A stretch of DNA of 49,796 nucleotides from an uncultured Verrucomicrobiota bacterium (lineage in GTDB: Bacteria > Verrucomicrobiota > Verrucomicrobiia > Chthoniobacterales > JACTMZ01): assembly GCA_903934135.1 (NCBI GenBank), contig CAIZMQ010000178.1, forward strand, positions 1 through 49,796, read 5' to 3'. The translations under genes and the position numbers were made by a program. Numbering within the stretch: position 1 is the stretch's first letter; each line of letters starts with the position of its first letter. Under the pieces are notes generated by a model. That model worked only from the letters and a program-made list of their open reading frames with translations. It did no database searches and was not told the DNA's origin. Shown here in pieces: positions 31,370 to 41,179 of this stretch.

Positions 31370-33148
31370 CTACTCCGTGATGATGTCCTTGTAGGTCATG
31401 CCCGCCGGGATCATGGGCAAGACGTGCTCGGTGTAAGGGGTCATCACGTCGAGGACGTAGACACCTTTGGCATCGAGCATCCGCTGGAGCGCGGGCAGGA
31501 GGTCTTTTTTGTGGATGACGCGCTCGCAAGGCACACCGAAGCCTTTGCAAATCTCCACGTAGTCGGGGTAAATGCGTGCGGTGTCCTCGGGGTCCCCGAG
31601 GAAGGTGTGGCCGCGGTTGCTCTCGTAAAAACGGTCCTCCCATTGCACCACCATGCCGAGGTGCTGGTTGTTGAGGATGATAGCCTTGGCCGCGATTTTT
31701 TCGACGTGGGCGCAGGCCAGCTCCTGCACGTTCATGAGGAAAGAGCCGTCGCCGTCGATGTCGATGACCTCGACATCAGGACAGGCAACTTTCACGCCCA
31801 TGGCGGCGGGATATCCGAAGCCCATGGCACCGAGACCGGCCGAAGTTATGAAGGTTCGTGGCTTGTCGAAATCGTAATACTGCGCGGCCCACATTTGGTG
31901 CTGCCCCACCCCGGTGGTGAGGATGGCCTGGCCTTTGGTCAGTTTGTAAAGCTGCTCGATGACGTATTGCGGCTGGATCGCATCATCCGTGTCCTTGTAA
32001 CGGAAAGGCTGGGCTTTTTTCCAAGCGGCAATTTTGTCATACCATGGCTTGAAGCGCTCGAATTTGTGGCCCTTGACCCGCTCGAAGCCTTCCTTGGCCA
32101 GGAGCTCGTTGAGGCGCTTGAGCGCGTATTTCACGTCGCTGAGGATCGGAAGCGCGACGACCTTATTTTTATCCAGCTCGGAATCGTCGATGTCGACGTG
32201 GACGATCGTCCCGTGTTCCGCGAATTTTTCCACTTTGCCGGTCACGCGGTCGTCGAAGCGCACGCCGATGGCAAGGAGGAGGTCGGCTTCATTGACCGCA
32301 TTGTTGGCGTAAACCGTGCCGTGCATGCCGAGCCACTTGAGCGAGAGCGGATGCGTTTCGGGAAAGCACCCGATACCCATGAGCGTGGTGGCCACGGGAA
32401 TTTGGGCGCGCTCGACAAATTCGAGCAACTCGGGCGAGGCATCCGACGTGATGATGCCACCGCCGCAATAAATCATGGGTTCGCGCGACTGCTTGATGAG
32501 ATGGATCATCTCGAGCAACTGCTCGTCGGTTGCACGCTTGTCCGGATTGTATCCCCGCAGGGTGATCGTCTCGGGAAAAACCGGCTCCATTTTTTGGTTC
32601 TGGATATTCTTCGGCAGGTCGATGACCACGGGGCCGGGGCGACCGGAAGTCGCGATATGGAAAGCCTCTTTGACGATGCGAGGAATTTCCCGGATATCCC
32701 AGATCAGGTAACTGTGCTTCACAATCGGCAGGGTCATGCCGAAGAAATCGGTTTCTTGGAAAGCGCCTCGTCCGATCATTTCCTGCGGAACCTGACCGGT
32801 GACCGCGATGACCGGCACGGAATCCATGAAGGCATCGGCCAGGCCGGTCACGAGGTTGGTCGCACCGGGTCCGGAAGTGGCCATGCAGAGGCCAACTTTA
32901 CCCGTGGCGCGAGCATAACCTTCGGCGGCAAAGACCCCACCCTGCTCGTGGCGCGGGAGGATCGTGCGGATCTGTTTTGAGCGCGTAAGTGCCTGATGGA
33001 TAGGCATGCTGGCCCCACCAGGGTAAGCGAAAATGGTGTCCGCTCCTTCGAGTTCAAGGCACTTGACGAGAATCTCCGCGCCGTTCATCAGCTTTGCATT
33101 CTGCTGGGCTGAAGCCGGGCCGCGGGCGGTGGCGGTCGAAATACTCAT
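31370..33148 (-). CDS. ilvB: acetolactate synthase large subunit
   Basis: ORF to 33187, preferred start at 33148 ([10 protein letters not shown]); '[18 protein letters not shown]', '[21 protein letters not shown]', '[16 protein letters not shown]'. Confidence 0.95.
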   Translation of the reverse strand: MSISTATARGPASAQQNAKLMNGAEILVKCLELEGADTIFAYPGGASMPIHQALTRSKQIRTILPRHEQGGVFAAEGYARATGKVGLCMATSGPGATNLVTGLADAFMDSVPVIAVTGQVPQEMIGRGAFQETDFFGMTLPIVKHSYLIWDIREIPRIVKEAFHIATSGRPGPVVIDLPKNIQNQKMEPVFPETITLRGYNPDKRATDEQLLEMIHLIKQSREPMIYCGGGIITSDASPELLEFVERAQIPVATTLMGIGCFPETHPLSLKWLGMHGTVYANNAVNEADLLLAIGVRFDDRVTGKVEKFAEHGTIVHVDIDDSELDKNKVVALPILSDVKYALKRLNELLAKEGFERVKGHKFERFKPWYDKIAAWKKAQPFRYKDTDDAIQPQYVIEQLYKLTKGQAILTTGVGQHQMWAAQYYDFDKPRTFITSAGLGAMGFGYPAAMGVKVACPDVEVIDIDGDGSFLMNVQELACAHVEKIAAKAIILNNQHLGMVVQWEDRFYESNRGHTFLGDPEDTARIYPDYVEICKGFGVPCERVIHKKDLLPALQRMLDAKGVYVLDVMTPYTEHVLPMIPAGMTYKDIITE

Positions 33149-33265
33149 CCCGTGCTTATAGCGGACGGTACGGCGGGAAGCAACCATCAGAGTGCAAGCC
33201 TTCCTGGGCAGCCGAAACCGGCATTCTTTGGAACATCGGGGCGACTCGTGTTAAAGATAGCGGCC

Positions 33266-34561
33266 ATGGATGAGCATTATTGGTGGGCAGTGGCGGCTTT
33301 GCTCGTCGGGGGCTTGGTCGGTTTTCTCCTTGGGCACTTGCGTGCGGTGCGCGCCGGGGCTGAAGCGGCGGCCGCCCGATCGCAGGCCGCGGAGCTCAGC
33401 CGGCAAATCCAATCCCTCGACGAGGAACGCCGCACCCTGGCCGCGCAATTGCGCAACTACACCGGAGAACTGGCCACCGAAAAACAAAAGGCGGCCGGCC
33501 TCGAAGAATCACGCGCGGCCCTCAAAGCGGAATTTGAAAACCTCGCGTCGTCCATCCTCGAAGACAAATCGAAGCGCTTCACCGAGCAAAACCGGGCGCA
33601 ACTCGAACAGTTGCTCGGTCCGCTCGGCGAGCGTTTGCAGGAATTCAAACGCCAGGTCCACGAGGCCTACGGGGAGGAAGGCAAGGCGCGTCATGCCCTG
33701 ACCGAGGAAGTGCGGCGCCTAAGCGAGCTTAACCAGCAGGTGTCACGCGAAGCGGGCAACCTCACCCAAGCCCTGAAGGGTCAGTCGAAAACCCGCGGCA
33801 ACTGGGGCGAGATGATCCTTGAGTCGGTGCTGGAAAAAGCGGGGTTGGTCAAAGGCCAGCATTTCCGCACCCAAGTCTCGGCCACCGGCGAAGGTGGCCG
33901 GCGCTTGCAGCCCGACGTGGTGCTCGATCTGCCCGGCGGCCGGCAGCTGATCATCGACGCCAAGGTCTCGCTCGTCGCCTACGAACGCCAGTGCAGCGCG
34001 ACCGGCGACGGGGATCGCGCGACGGCGGCGAAGGAACATGCCGATGCCCTGCGCCGGCACATCGAGCAACTCTCGTCGAAAGACTACGCGAATCTGGCCG
34101 GCATCAATTCGCCGGACTTTGTCTTTCTCTTCGTGCCGATCGAACCCGCGCTCCACGCCGCGCTGGACACCGCGCCGGATCTTATCGGCGAGGCATTGGA
34201 GCGGAACGTCGTGCTGGTCACGGCACCCAATGTCGTGGCCACTGCGCGGCTGGTTGCGCAGCTCTGGCAGCAGGACAAACAAAGCCGTTTCGCGGTGCAA
34301 ATCGCCGAACAGGGTGGAAAACTCTATGACAAATTTTCCGCCTTCTGCCGTGATCTTGAAAATATCGGTCTGCGCATCCGACAGACGCAGGAGAGTTATG
34401 ATGACGCGATGAACAAATTGCGTGACGGGCGCGGCAACCTTATTGGCCATACCGAAAAACTACGCGCGCTCGGGGCCAAGACAACGGCCCAGCCCCCCGC
34501 CCTGCTTGCTGCGGCAAGCGAGAATGACGGCGCAGAGGGCACTTCCTCCGGGCAGCCATAG
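33266..34561 (+). CDS. rmuC: DNA recombination protein RmuC
   Basis: Start ATG 33266 (MDEHYWWAVAALLVGGLVG); N-terminal TM, coiled coil, 'QSKTRGNWGEMILESVLEKAGLVKG', 'IIDAKVSLVAYERQ'. Confidence 0.94.
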   Translation: MDEHYWWAVAALLVGGLVGFLLGHLRAVRAGAEAAAARSQAAELSRQIQSLDEERRTLAAQLRNYTGELATEKQKAAGLEESRAALKAEFENLASSILEDKSKRFTEQNRAQLEQLLGPLGERLQEFKRQVHEAYGEEGKARHALTEEVRRLSELNQQVSREAGNLTQALKGQSKTRGNWGEMILESVLEKAGLVKGQHFRTQVSATGEGGRRLQPDVVLDLPGGRQLIIDAKVSLVAYERQCSATGDGDRATAAKEHADALRRHIEQLSSKDYANLAGINSPDFVFLFVPIEPALHAALDTAPDLIGEALERNVVLVTAPNVVATARLVAQLWQQDKQSRFAVQIAEQGGKLYDKFSAFCRDLENIGLRIRQTQESYDDAMNKLRDGRGNLIGHTEKLRALGAKTTAQPPALLAAASENDGAEGTSSGQP

Positions 34562-34587
34562 ACCGCCGCGACAAATCGGGGCCGGGG

Positions 34588-35049
34588 CTACCGCGAGAGG
34601 TCCGACTGCCGCAGCACGCGAAAACCCCGACCCTCAAGCACGGCGCTCGCGCATTCCAAATCGTCAGTGTGTACGGCGACGAGGGGACGTCCGCGGGGAC
34701 GTACCAGCAGGGTGTAGCTGAAGAGGATGTTCACTTCGGCCTCGAGCAGGGCGGCGAGGAGACGGGGAAGGTCGGAGGCGCCTTCCTCGAGTTCGGCCAC
34801 CGCAACCTCGCAGGCGCCGTAGGCGATATCGTGACGGTCAAACAGTTCTTCGAGCAATTCGGGGTCACTGACAATGATCCGCGCGATCGACGTTTCGGAG
34901 GAGTCCTGAATGCTCAAGGCGAGCACGACCACGCGCGCTTCGGAGAGCATTTTGACCACCTCGAGGAGAGCGCCGACCCGGTTGGCGAGAAAGACGGAAT
35001 ACTGGCGTACGGCAGGTCCCTGGAGTTTTTCGGTGGTCTCGGTGGTCAT
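34588..35049 (-). CDS. ACT-domain protein (tandem ACT)
   Basis: 153 aa; 'RQYSVFLANRVGALLEVVKMLSEARVVVLALSIQDSSETSIARIIVSD' and a second similar half. Confidence 0.8.
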   Translation of the reverse strand: MTTETTEKLQGPAVRQYSVFLANRVGALLEVVKMLSEARVVVLALSIQDSSETSIARIIVSDPELLEELFDRHDIAYGACEVAVAELEEGASDLPRLLAALLEAEVNILFSYTLLVRPRGRPLVAVHTDDLECASAVLEGRGFRVLRQSDLSR

Positions 35050-35060
35050 GGCAGGCGGTT

Positions 35061-35519
35061 CTATTTATAAAGATAAAGAAGGCAAAAATCTGAGGCCGGT
35101 CCCCCGGTGGCTTCGAGCTGCACAAAATACTGGCCCGTGGTCTCCGCTGTCACGCCAACAGCAGCGAGGCCCGGTTCTTGGTGCTCCACGGCCTCCACGG
35201 CCCGGCCGTCAGGACCGAAAAGGGTCAGCTTTGCTTTCCCGTCCGTCGGCTCAACGGCCGCGCAAAACCAGTAATCATTGCCCCGGAAGAGGTTCACCAC
35301 CAGCCGTTGTGGTTGTCCCGACTCGACACGGCCGCTCCAGACACGATCCCGCATTTTAAATCCCTCGTTGGAAAGGGCTGTGCCAAGGTCGGCCAGCCTG
35401 ACACGGAGGGTTGCGGGGGCGGGCAGGGTTGCAGGAGGGGATATATCGGGGGCCGGAGGTCGCGCGGAGGACAGGCAGGGCCAGAGAATGACGAGAACGA
35501 CGAAGGTGGGCGGCTTCAT
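35061..35519 (-). CDS. exported hypothetical protein
   Basis: 152 aa; signal peptide 'MKPPTFVVLVILWPCLSSARP', beta-rich body; ATGA overlap with the upstream gene. Confidence 0.7.
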   Translation of the reverse strand: MKPPTFVVLVILWPCLSSARPPAPDISPPATLPAPATLRVRLADLGTALSNEGFKMRDRVWSGRVESGQPQRLVVNLFRGNDYWFCAAVEPTDGKAKLTLFGPDGRAVEAVEHQEPGLAAVGVTAETTGQYFVQLEATGGPASDFCLLYLYK

Positions 35520-36481
35520 GGTTCTTTGGCGGCCATGGCGGCGATGAACTGCGTGGTGGTTTCTTTGACCGCGAGAACACGCTTCTCACCGAATTCCGCC
35601 GGTTCCATCCCCTGCATCGTTTGCTCGAGCGAGGCCAAAGCCTGATCCGTCCGGATGACCGACGCATCACTGCGTGATTTTTCCGGCAGCACTTGCAATT
35701 CCTCGCGCAGCCACCCGACAAGTTCGGCTTGGCGCAGGAGGCCGGCGGATTTTTCTTCTCCGCTAAGTTCGGCGGCCCGGCTGCCCACTTCGAGCGCGCG
35801 GAGCCAGGCACCTGCGGTGATGAGAGAAGCAAGGGCCTCATCGCGTTGCGCTATCATGGCTCGCCGGACATCATTGGTGGTTGCTTCAAGTTCCTCGCGC
35901 AGGGCGAACCAGTCATTTTGATTGGCAAAGTCCGCAATGCTCTTGCCGCGCACCAGAACATCCTCGCCCACCCCGAGTGCGCCGGCCAGGGCAATGATAT
36001 CTTTGCCGGTATTTTTGACCTGCTGGCCGTCCTGTGCCTCGACCGCCACGTAGCCGTCGGTGATGAGCGCGCCGAGATTGAGTGCGGTGCGCGGCCTGGT
36101 CGGATAGGTCGTCGGCACAGGCGCTCGGTAGAATGACATCCAGTCCGGCTTGCCTGCTTTGTCGATGGCGGAAAACAACTCCGCCGGAGTGGGCACGGTC
36201 AGCGGTGCGGTGCGCTCTGCGTCCGCGCGCTGTTTCGTGGTCAATTGCGCCGCACCCGTGCAAAGTCCGAAGGCCCCGGCAAGGAAAAAGACGGCGGGCG
36301 CCTTCACCTTCTTGCCACTAAACGGCCATCCCGGACGGGCCGCCAGCCCGATCTTGGGGCGCCCGAGCGGACAGCCTCCGCAACAGTTCCCGCGTGCTCC
36401 GCGCAGGCGCAACCAAGAACAGCGGCCCAAATACAAAAGTGCGCCACCCACCACCGCGACAAGGACAGATATTTCTATCAT
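35516..36481 (-). CDS. membrane/exported hypothetical protein with N-terminal FeoB-associated Cys-rich module
   Basis: Preferred start ATG 36481, overlapping the feoB stop (ATGA); 'MIEISVLVAVVGGALLYLGRCSWLRLRGARGNCCGGCPLG' then signal-like 'VKAPAVFFLAGAFGLCTGAAQ' and a helical body. Confidence 0.7.
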   Translation of the reverse strand: MIEISVLVAVVGGALLYLGRCSWLRLRGARGNCCGGCPLGRPKIGLAARPGWPFSGKKVKAPAVFFLAGAFGLCTGAAQLTTKQRADAERTAPLTVPTPAELFSAIDKAGKPDWMSFYRAPVPTTYPTRPRTALNLGALITDGYVAVEAQDGQQVKNTGKDIIALAGALGVGEDVLVRGKSIADFANQNDWFALREELEATTNDVRRAMIAQRDEALASLITAGAWLRALEVGSRAAELSGEEKSAGLLRQAELVGWLREELQVLPEKSRSDASVIRTDQALASLEQTMQGMEPAEFGEKRVLAVKETTTQFIAAMAAKEP

Positions 36482-38652
36482 GATGACCACTCCAACCAAA
36501 GCGTGCCGAGTTGGAAGGTCAAGACCGCACCGAGCCAGGCCAGGGCGGTCATGTAGGCAAAGCCGAAAAGCGCCCAGCGCCAGCCGGCCTCTTTGGCCAT
36601 GACGGCCACAGTCGCGCCGCACTGCAGGCACAGGGCGAAGAAAACCATGACGGCCAGGGCGACGGGTACGGTAAACACGGGGTGCCCGGCGCGCGGCCCG
36701 TGCGTCCAGAAATCGCGGGTCAAGGCCGAACGCAAGTCGTCGGAGTCTTCATCAGCATCGTGTCCGACTCCATAAATCGTTCCCAGCGTGGAGATGATGA
36801 CCTCGCGCGCGGGAAAACTGGCCAGCACACCCACCGTGATTTTCCAGTCGAAGCCGGCCGGATCGAAAACCGGCTGCAGAGCGCGTCCAGCCCGGGCCAA
36901 ATAGCTTTGCTCGAGGTAGGCGGCATCGACGGCGCGGTCGATCGCAGAGTTGTCGTTAAGCACAGACAAGTCCGCCGTGACGCGTTCACGCACATCAGCG
37001 GGACGCGGGAAATAAACCAGGGCCCAGATGACAATGGTCATGGCCACAATCACCGTCCCGGCGCGCACAAGGAATTCCCGCGCGCGCTCCCACATCCGCC
37101 AGAAAATGTCGCGCAAGCGCGGCAGGCGATAAGGCGGCATCTCGAGAAGAAACGGTTGCGGCCGGGTGTGCAGGACGAATTTGTTGACCGTCCAAGCCAC
37201 GGGGATGGCAACAGCGAGGCCGACGACGTGCATGGCGAAAAGCATCCCTCCGGCCAGGCCAGCGCCGAAGGAAGGCTCGATAAATGCGCCGATCATCAGC
37301 GTGTAGACCGGCAATCGCGCCGAGCAACTCATCAGCGGGGAAGCCAGAATCGTGGTCAGTCGGGCGCGTGGATCCTCGATGGTACGCGCGGCGAGGACGC
37401 CCGGAATGGCGCACGCATAGCTCGAGAGCATGGGCACGAAACTTTTCCCGTTGAGCCCGCACCAGCCGAACATTTTATCCATGAGAAACGCGCCGCGCGC
37501 CATATAGCCGGTGTCCTCGAGAAGGGCGATGAAGAAAAAGAGGATGAGAATTTGCGGCAGGAAAATAATCACCCCGCCCACCCCGCCGACAACCCCGTCA
37601 ACCACCAGGCTCTGCAAGGCAGGCCACGGGGCAAGCCACGGCGCGACCAGCTCCCCGACGTGTGCGACCACCGCCTCGATCGCTTCCATAAAGGGTCCGG
37701 CCCAGCGGTAAATCGATTGAAAAACAACAAACATCATCAGGACAAAAACCGCCAATCCCCAGACGCGATGGGTCAGCACGGTGTCGAGGCGCTCGGTCGG
37801 GGACCGTCGCCGCTTTTCCGGGAAGCTGACCGCGGCGGCCGTGAGATGGCCGAGGTGCTCGTAGCGGAGAAGCGCTTCGGCGGAAAGCGGGTGCCATCCC
37901 GCAGCAGACAGGACATCGCGAGCGGCGCCAAGCAGCGGGGCAGGGTCCGAGCCTGCGGGCCAACCGGCACGCTCCAGCACGGCACTGCGGGGATCGAAAA
38001 GAATGCGGCGCAGTTCGCCGGGTGCGAGCAGACTCGCCCCTTCTTTTTCCAATCCGGCGGCGAGGTATTTCACGGCGCGGTCCACCGCCTCCGGCCAAGG
38101 TACCTGCGCCATGAGGGCTCCGTGGTCGACCGCTTGCGCCACGGCATGTCCGAGAGCATCTATCCCCTCGCCCTTGGTCGCGACCATGCGGACGACCGGA
38201 ACCCCGAGACAGCGCGAGAGCAGGGTAGGGTCGATGGTGATCCCGGCCCGGTCCGCCGCATCGGCCATATTGAGCGCGATGACCATGGGCAGGCCGAGGT
38301 CGGCCACTTGCGAGGCGAGGAAAAGATTGCGCACCACATTGGATGCATCGACCACGCAGACTACGGCGTCCGGTTTTTCTTCGCCGTCGAGGTGGCCCGC
38401 CAGGAAATCGAGCGCCACGCGTTCATCGGGCGAAGATGCCGCAAGGCTGTAAGTGCCGGGGAGGTCGACGAGGGTGAAGGCGCGTCCGCCGCTTTCCCAG
38501 GGACCGGATTTTTTTTCGACCGTGACACCCGGGTAGTTCCCGATTTTTTGGCGGGCACCGGTCAGGCGGTTGAAAAGGGTCGTTTTGCCCGTGTTCGGAT
38601 TGCCGACCAGAGCGATGCGAACCCGGCGGGTTTTGTCTTTGCTCATGCTCAC
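36478..38652 (-). CDS. feoB: ferrous iron transport protein B
   Basis: 724 aa; 'GNPNTGKTTLFNRLTGARQKIGNYPGVTVEKKSG', multiple TM gate domains. Confidence 0.96.
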   Translation of the reverse strand: MSMSKDKTRRVRIALVGNPNTGKTTLFNRLTGARQKIGNYPGVTVEKKSGPWESGGRAFTLVDLPGTYSLAASSPDERVALDFLAGHLDGEEKPDAVVCVVDASNVVRNLFLASQVADLGLPMVIALNMADAADRAGITIDPTLLSRCLGVPVVRMVATKGEGIDALGHAVAQAVDHGALMAQVPWPEAVDRAVKYLAAGLEKEGASLLAPGELRRILFDPRSAVLERAGWPAGSDPAPLLGAARDVLSAAGWHPLSAEALLRYEHLGHLTAAAVSFPEKRRRSPTERLDTVLTHRVWGLAVFVLMMFVVFQSIYRWAGPFMEAIEAVVAHVGELVAPWLAPWPALQSLVVDGVVGGVGGVIIFLPQILILFFFIALLEDTGYMARGAFLMDKMFGWCGLNGKSFVPMLSSYACAIPGVLAARTIEDPRARLTTILASPLMSCSARLPVYTLMIGAFIEPSFGAGLAGGMLFAMHVVGLAVAIPVAWTVNKFVLHTRPQPFLLEMPPYRLPRLRDIFWRMWERAREFLVRAGTVIVAMTIVIWALVYFPRPADVRERVTADLSVLNDNSAIDRAVDAAYLEQSYLARAGRALQPVFDPAGFDWKITVGVLASFPAREVIISTLGTIYGVGHDADEDSDDLRSALTRDFWTHGPRAGHPVFTVPVALAVMVFFALCLQCGATVAVMAKEAGWRWALFGFAYMTALAWLGAVLTFQLGTLWLEWSS

Positions 38653-38661
38653 ACCACCCGC

Positions 38662-38904
38662 TCAACCAAGCCGTAGGACTTGCACGGCTGCCGCATCGCT
38701 TTTGCGCAGACTCAAGCGCAGGCCCCCGAACTCGATCTCGATCGGGTCGCCGAGCGGCGCCACTTGAATGACCGCCACTTCCGAGCCGGGCAACAACCCC
38801 ATGGCGAGGAGGCGTTGAAACGCCGGATGTTCGGGGGCCCCAGGTTGGACGAGGCCGCGGTCGCCGGCCCGGAAGGCAGCCAGGGGACAAATTTCCCCGC
38901 TCAT
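38662..38904 (-). CDS. feoA: FeoA domain protein
   Basis: ATG 38904: MSGEICPLAAFRAGDRGLVQPGAPEHPAFQRLLAMGLLPGSEVAVIQVAPLGDPIEIEFGGLRLSLRKSDAAAVQVLRLG. Confidence 0.9.
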   Translation of the reverse strand: MSGEICPLAAFRAGDRGLVQPGAPEHPAFQRLLAMGLLPGSEVAVIQVAPLGDPIEIEFGGLRLSLRKSDAAAVQVLRLG

Positions 38905-39170
38905 TGCGCGGCGGAGGACATCCGGCGCTGGGCTTTCTGCAAGGCACAGACCTGCACGCACCCCAACATGCAACGACGCAGGGCGACACAGCTGTTTTGA
39001 CAACGGACCATGACAGGATCGCGGCCCGAAAGGACCTCGACCTCGACACCCTCCCGGAAACCGACCCGCCGGAGATGCTTGGCCCACTCACTGGTGTCAT
39101 CCAATGAAACCACCTGATTGCTCACCCGGCGGGGGCTGTGCTCGAGACTGAATGTCATGGGCCGAATCAT
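38901..39170 (-). CDS. FeoA-like protein with Cys-rich C-terminal half
   Basis: ATG 39170: MIRPMTFSLEHSPRRVSNQVVSLDDTSEWAKHLRRVGFREGVEVEVLSGRDPVMVRCQNSCVALRRCMLGCVQVCALQKAQRRMSSAAQ; ATGA overlap with feoA. Confidence 0.8.
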   Translation of the reverse strand: MIRPMTFSLEHSPRRVSNQVVSLDDTSEWAKHLRRVGFREGVEVEVLSGRDPVMVRCQNSCVALRRCMLGCVQVCALQKAQRRMSSAAQ

Positions 39171-39183
39171 AAAACTTCCGTAC

Positions 39184-39200
39184 TTGAGACTTAGTCTCAA
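39184..39200. promoter_or_regulatory. Fur-box-like perfect 8-1-8 palindrome upstream of the feo operon
   Basis: TTGAGACT-T-AGTCTCAA, 13 nt from the first ATG; same geometry as the 7-1-7 TGATAATnATTATCA Fur site. Confidence 0.65.
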
Positions 39201-39343
39201 AGATGGATTGAGGCAATCGATATTACCGGCCGACACCCGATCTTTCCTTAGGTGCGGCCGGGTTTCAACGCCGCAAGGAGCGTTCCCTCCGCGCAAGAGA
39301 GGCTAAGGGCTGATCAGGGATTAGGACCCTGATGTACAACGTT

Positions 39344-41077
39344 TTACGGCAATGGAAACCGCGAGGTGAAGGCGTGGACGCGATCTTTCAATCGCTCGAG
39401 TTCTTGGGGATTGCCCGACTGCTGCAGCGCGGCGTGAATCAAGTCGGCGATTTCCATCATTTCCTCTTCCTTCATCCCGCGGGTCGTCATGGCCGGCGTG
39501 CCGATACGGATGCCGCCGGTCTTCATGATCGGCTCGGTATCGAACGGGATGGCGTTCTTGTTCACCGTGATGCCGGCCAAATCGAGGGTCTCCTGCGCTT
39601 CCTTGCCGTTGATTCCCGCGGGCCGGAGGTCGACGAGGAGTACGTGGTTCTCCGTGCCGCCGGAAACGATGGTGTATCCGAGCATGGAGAGACGCGCAGC
39701 CAGTGCTTTGGCGTTGGCCACAACTTGGGCCGCGTAGGCGCGGAAGTCCGGCTGGAGGGCTTCATGGAAGCAGATCGCCTTGGCGGCAATGACGTGCATC
39801 AGCGGGCCGCCCTGCACCCCGGGAAAGACCTGGGCATCGATCGACTTGGCATATTGCGCCTTGCACAAAATCACACCCGAGCGCGGTCCTCGCAGGCTCT
39901 TGTGCGTCGTGCTGGTGACAAAGTCGGCATACGGCACCGGGCTGGGATGGGCCCCGCCTGCCACGAGTCCCGCGATATGGGCCATGTCAACGAAGAGAAG
40001 AGCACCGACCGCGTCGGCAATTTCGCGCATGCGCTTGAAATCGATGATCCGGGGGTAGGCGGACGCACCGGCGGTGATCATCTTGGGACGGCATTCCTCG
40101 GCCAATCTGGCCAGAGCATCATAATCGATCGTCCCCTTCTCGCGGCTCACCCCGTAGTGGACAATATCGTAAAGTTTACCCGAAAAATTCGCTTTGTGCC
40201 CGTGCGTGAGGTGGCCGCCGTGGGCGAGATCCATGGTGAGAATCCGGTCGCCGACGGCCAACGCGGAAAAATAAACCGCGGTATTTGCCTGGCTGCCGCT
40301 GTGGGGCTGCACGTTGGCATGCTCGGCCCCGAAAAGTTCCTTGGCCCGTTCAATGGCCAGTGACTCGACCACATCGACATGCTCGCAACCGCCGTACCAA
40401 CGCCGCCCCGGATAACCCTCGGCATATTTGTTGGTCAGGGCGGAACCCTGCGCCTCGCGCACTGCGCGACTGGTGAAATTCTCGGAAGCAATAAGCTCGA
40501 TGTTTTCGAACTGACGGCGTTCCTCATCATGGATGGCGGCGGCGATGGCCGGGTCAGTTTCCTCAATGGCGGCAATATCCGAAGGTTCGTGGGCCGTCCG
40601 GGTTTGGGTGGCTGTGTTCATGGTTTTTTTCTCTCCGGTCACTAATGGAATAACATGGAACATGGCGCGCTGGATGTCTGCTTTGCACGACTCGTAAGTG
40701 GCCCGCGTGCCCCCGATGGGATCTGTTACGTCTGCGCGGCGGCCCTTGGCTGCCTCCTCGAAGCGCAGGAGGCGGGTTTTCGACGCCATCTCGGGAAAAA
40801 GAAGCAGCAGCATGTCAAGATGGTCCCGCGTCATGGTAAAAATGTAATCCGCCTGCTGCAGCAGGTGGGCGCTGACCGGTTGGCTGCGGATATCCGCGAT
40901 ATCGATACCCTCTTTTCGCAGCACCTCGATAGCGTGGGCGCTGGGCGGCTGGCCATGGCCCGCACCGAGGCCGGCCGAGGCAACTTTGACCCGGTCGCCG
41001 GCCATGTGACGCAGAAGGCCCTCGGCCATCGGGCTGCGGCAGACATTTCCCGTGCAGATGAAAAGGACGTGCTTCAT
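39344..41077 (-). CDS. in-frame low-molecular-weight protein phosphatase / serine hydroxymethyltransferase ORF
   Basis: 577 aa; residues 1-152 '[25 protein letters not shown]...' (CX5R P-loop of LMW phosphatases); residues from 153 are complete SHMT (glyA-type) with '[13 protein letters not shown]', '[13 protein letters not shown]', '[16 protein letters not shown]'. Confidence 0.9.
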   Translation of the reverse strand: MKHVLFICTGNVCRSPMAEGLLRHMAGDRVKVASAGLGAGHGQPPSAHAIEVLRKEGIDIADIRSQPVSAHLLQQADYIFTMTRDHLDMLLLLFPEMASKTRLLRFEEAAKGRRADVTDPIGGTRATYESCKADIQRAMFHVIPLVTGEKKTMNTATQTRTAHEPSDIAAIEETDPAIAAAIHDEERRQFENIELIASENFTSRAVREAQGSALTNKYAEGYPGRRWYGGCEHVDVVESLAIERAKELFGAEHANVQPHSGSQANTAVYFSALAVGDRILTMDLAHGGHLTHGHKANFSGKLYDIVHYGVSREKGTIDYDALARLAEECRPKMITAGASAYPRIIDFKRMREIADAVGALLFVDMAHIAGLVAGGAHPSPVPYADFVTSTTHKSLRGPRSGVILCKAQYAKSIDAQVFPGVQGGPLMHVIAAKAICFHEALQPDFRAYAAQVVANAKALAARLSMLGYTIVSGGTENHVLLVDLRPAGINGKEAQETLDLAGITVNKNAIPFDTEPIMKTGGIRIGTPAMTTRGMKEEEMMEIADLIHAALQQSGNPQELERLKDRVHAFTSRFPLP

Positions 41078-41179
41078 GAACCAAGGCGCCCGATACCGGG
41101 CCCCAGCGCCAGCGTAACGGAGGCAGCGGGCAAGTCAATCAGACCTCCCGGCTTGCCTCGATGCCTTTGCGGTGATCGC

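Noticed and set aside
30260-32980. 906-aa plus-strand ORF
   Set aside because: Lies antisense to the 486-aa protein and ilvB, both of which have convincing protein features; composition (E/G/V/H-rich) is typical of GC-rich antisense shadow ORFs.
36511-38676. 721-aa plus-strand ORF
   Set aside because: Complete antisense of feoB with no recognisable motifs; an artefact of codon bias.
39313-39333. ATCAGGG-N7-CCCTGAT hairpin downstream of the SHMT fusion
   Set aside because: Perfect 7-bp stem but no adjacent T-tract; may be a weak terminator, not enough to call.
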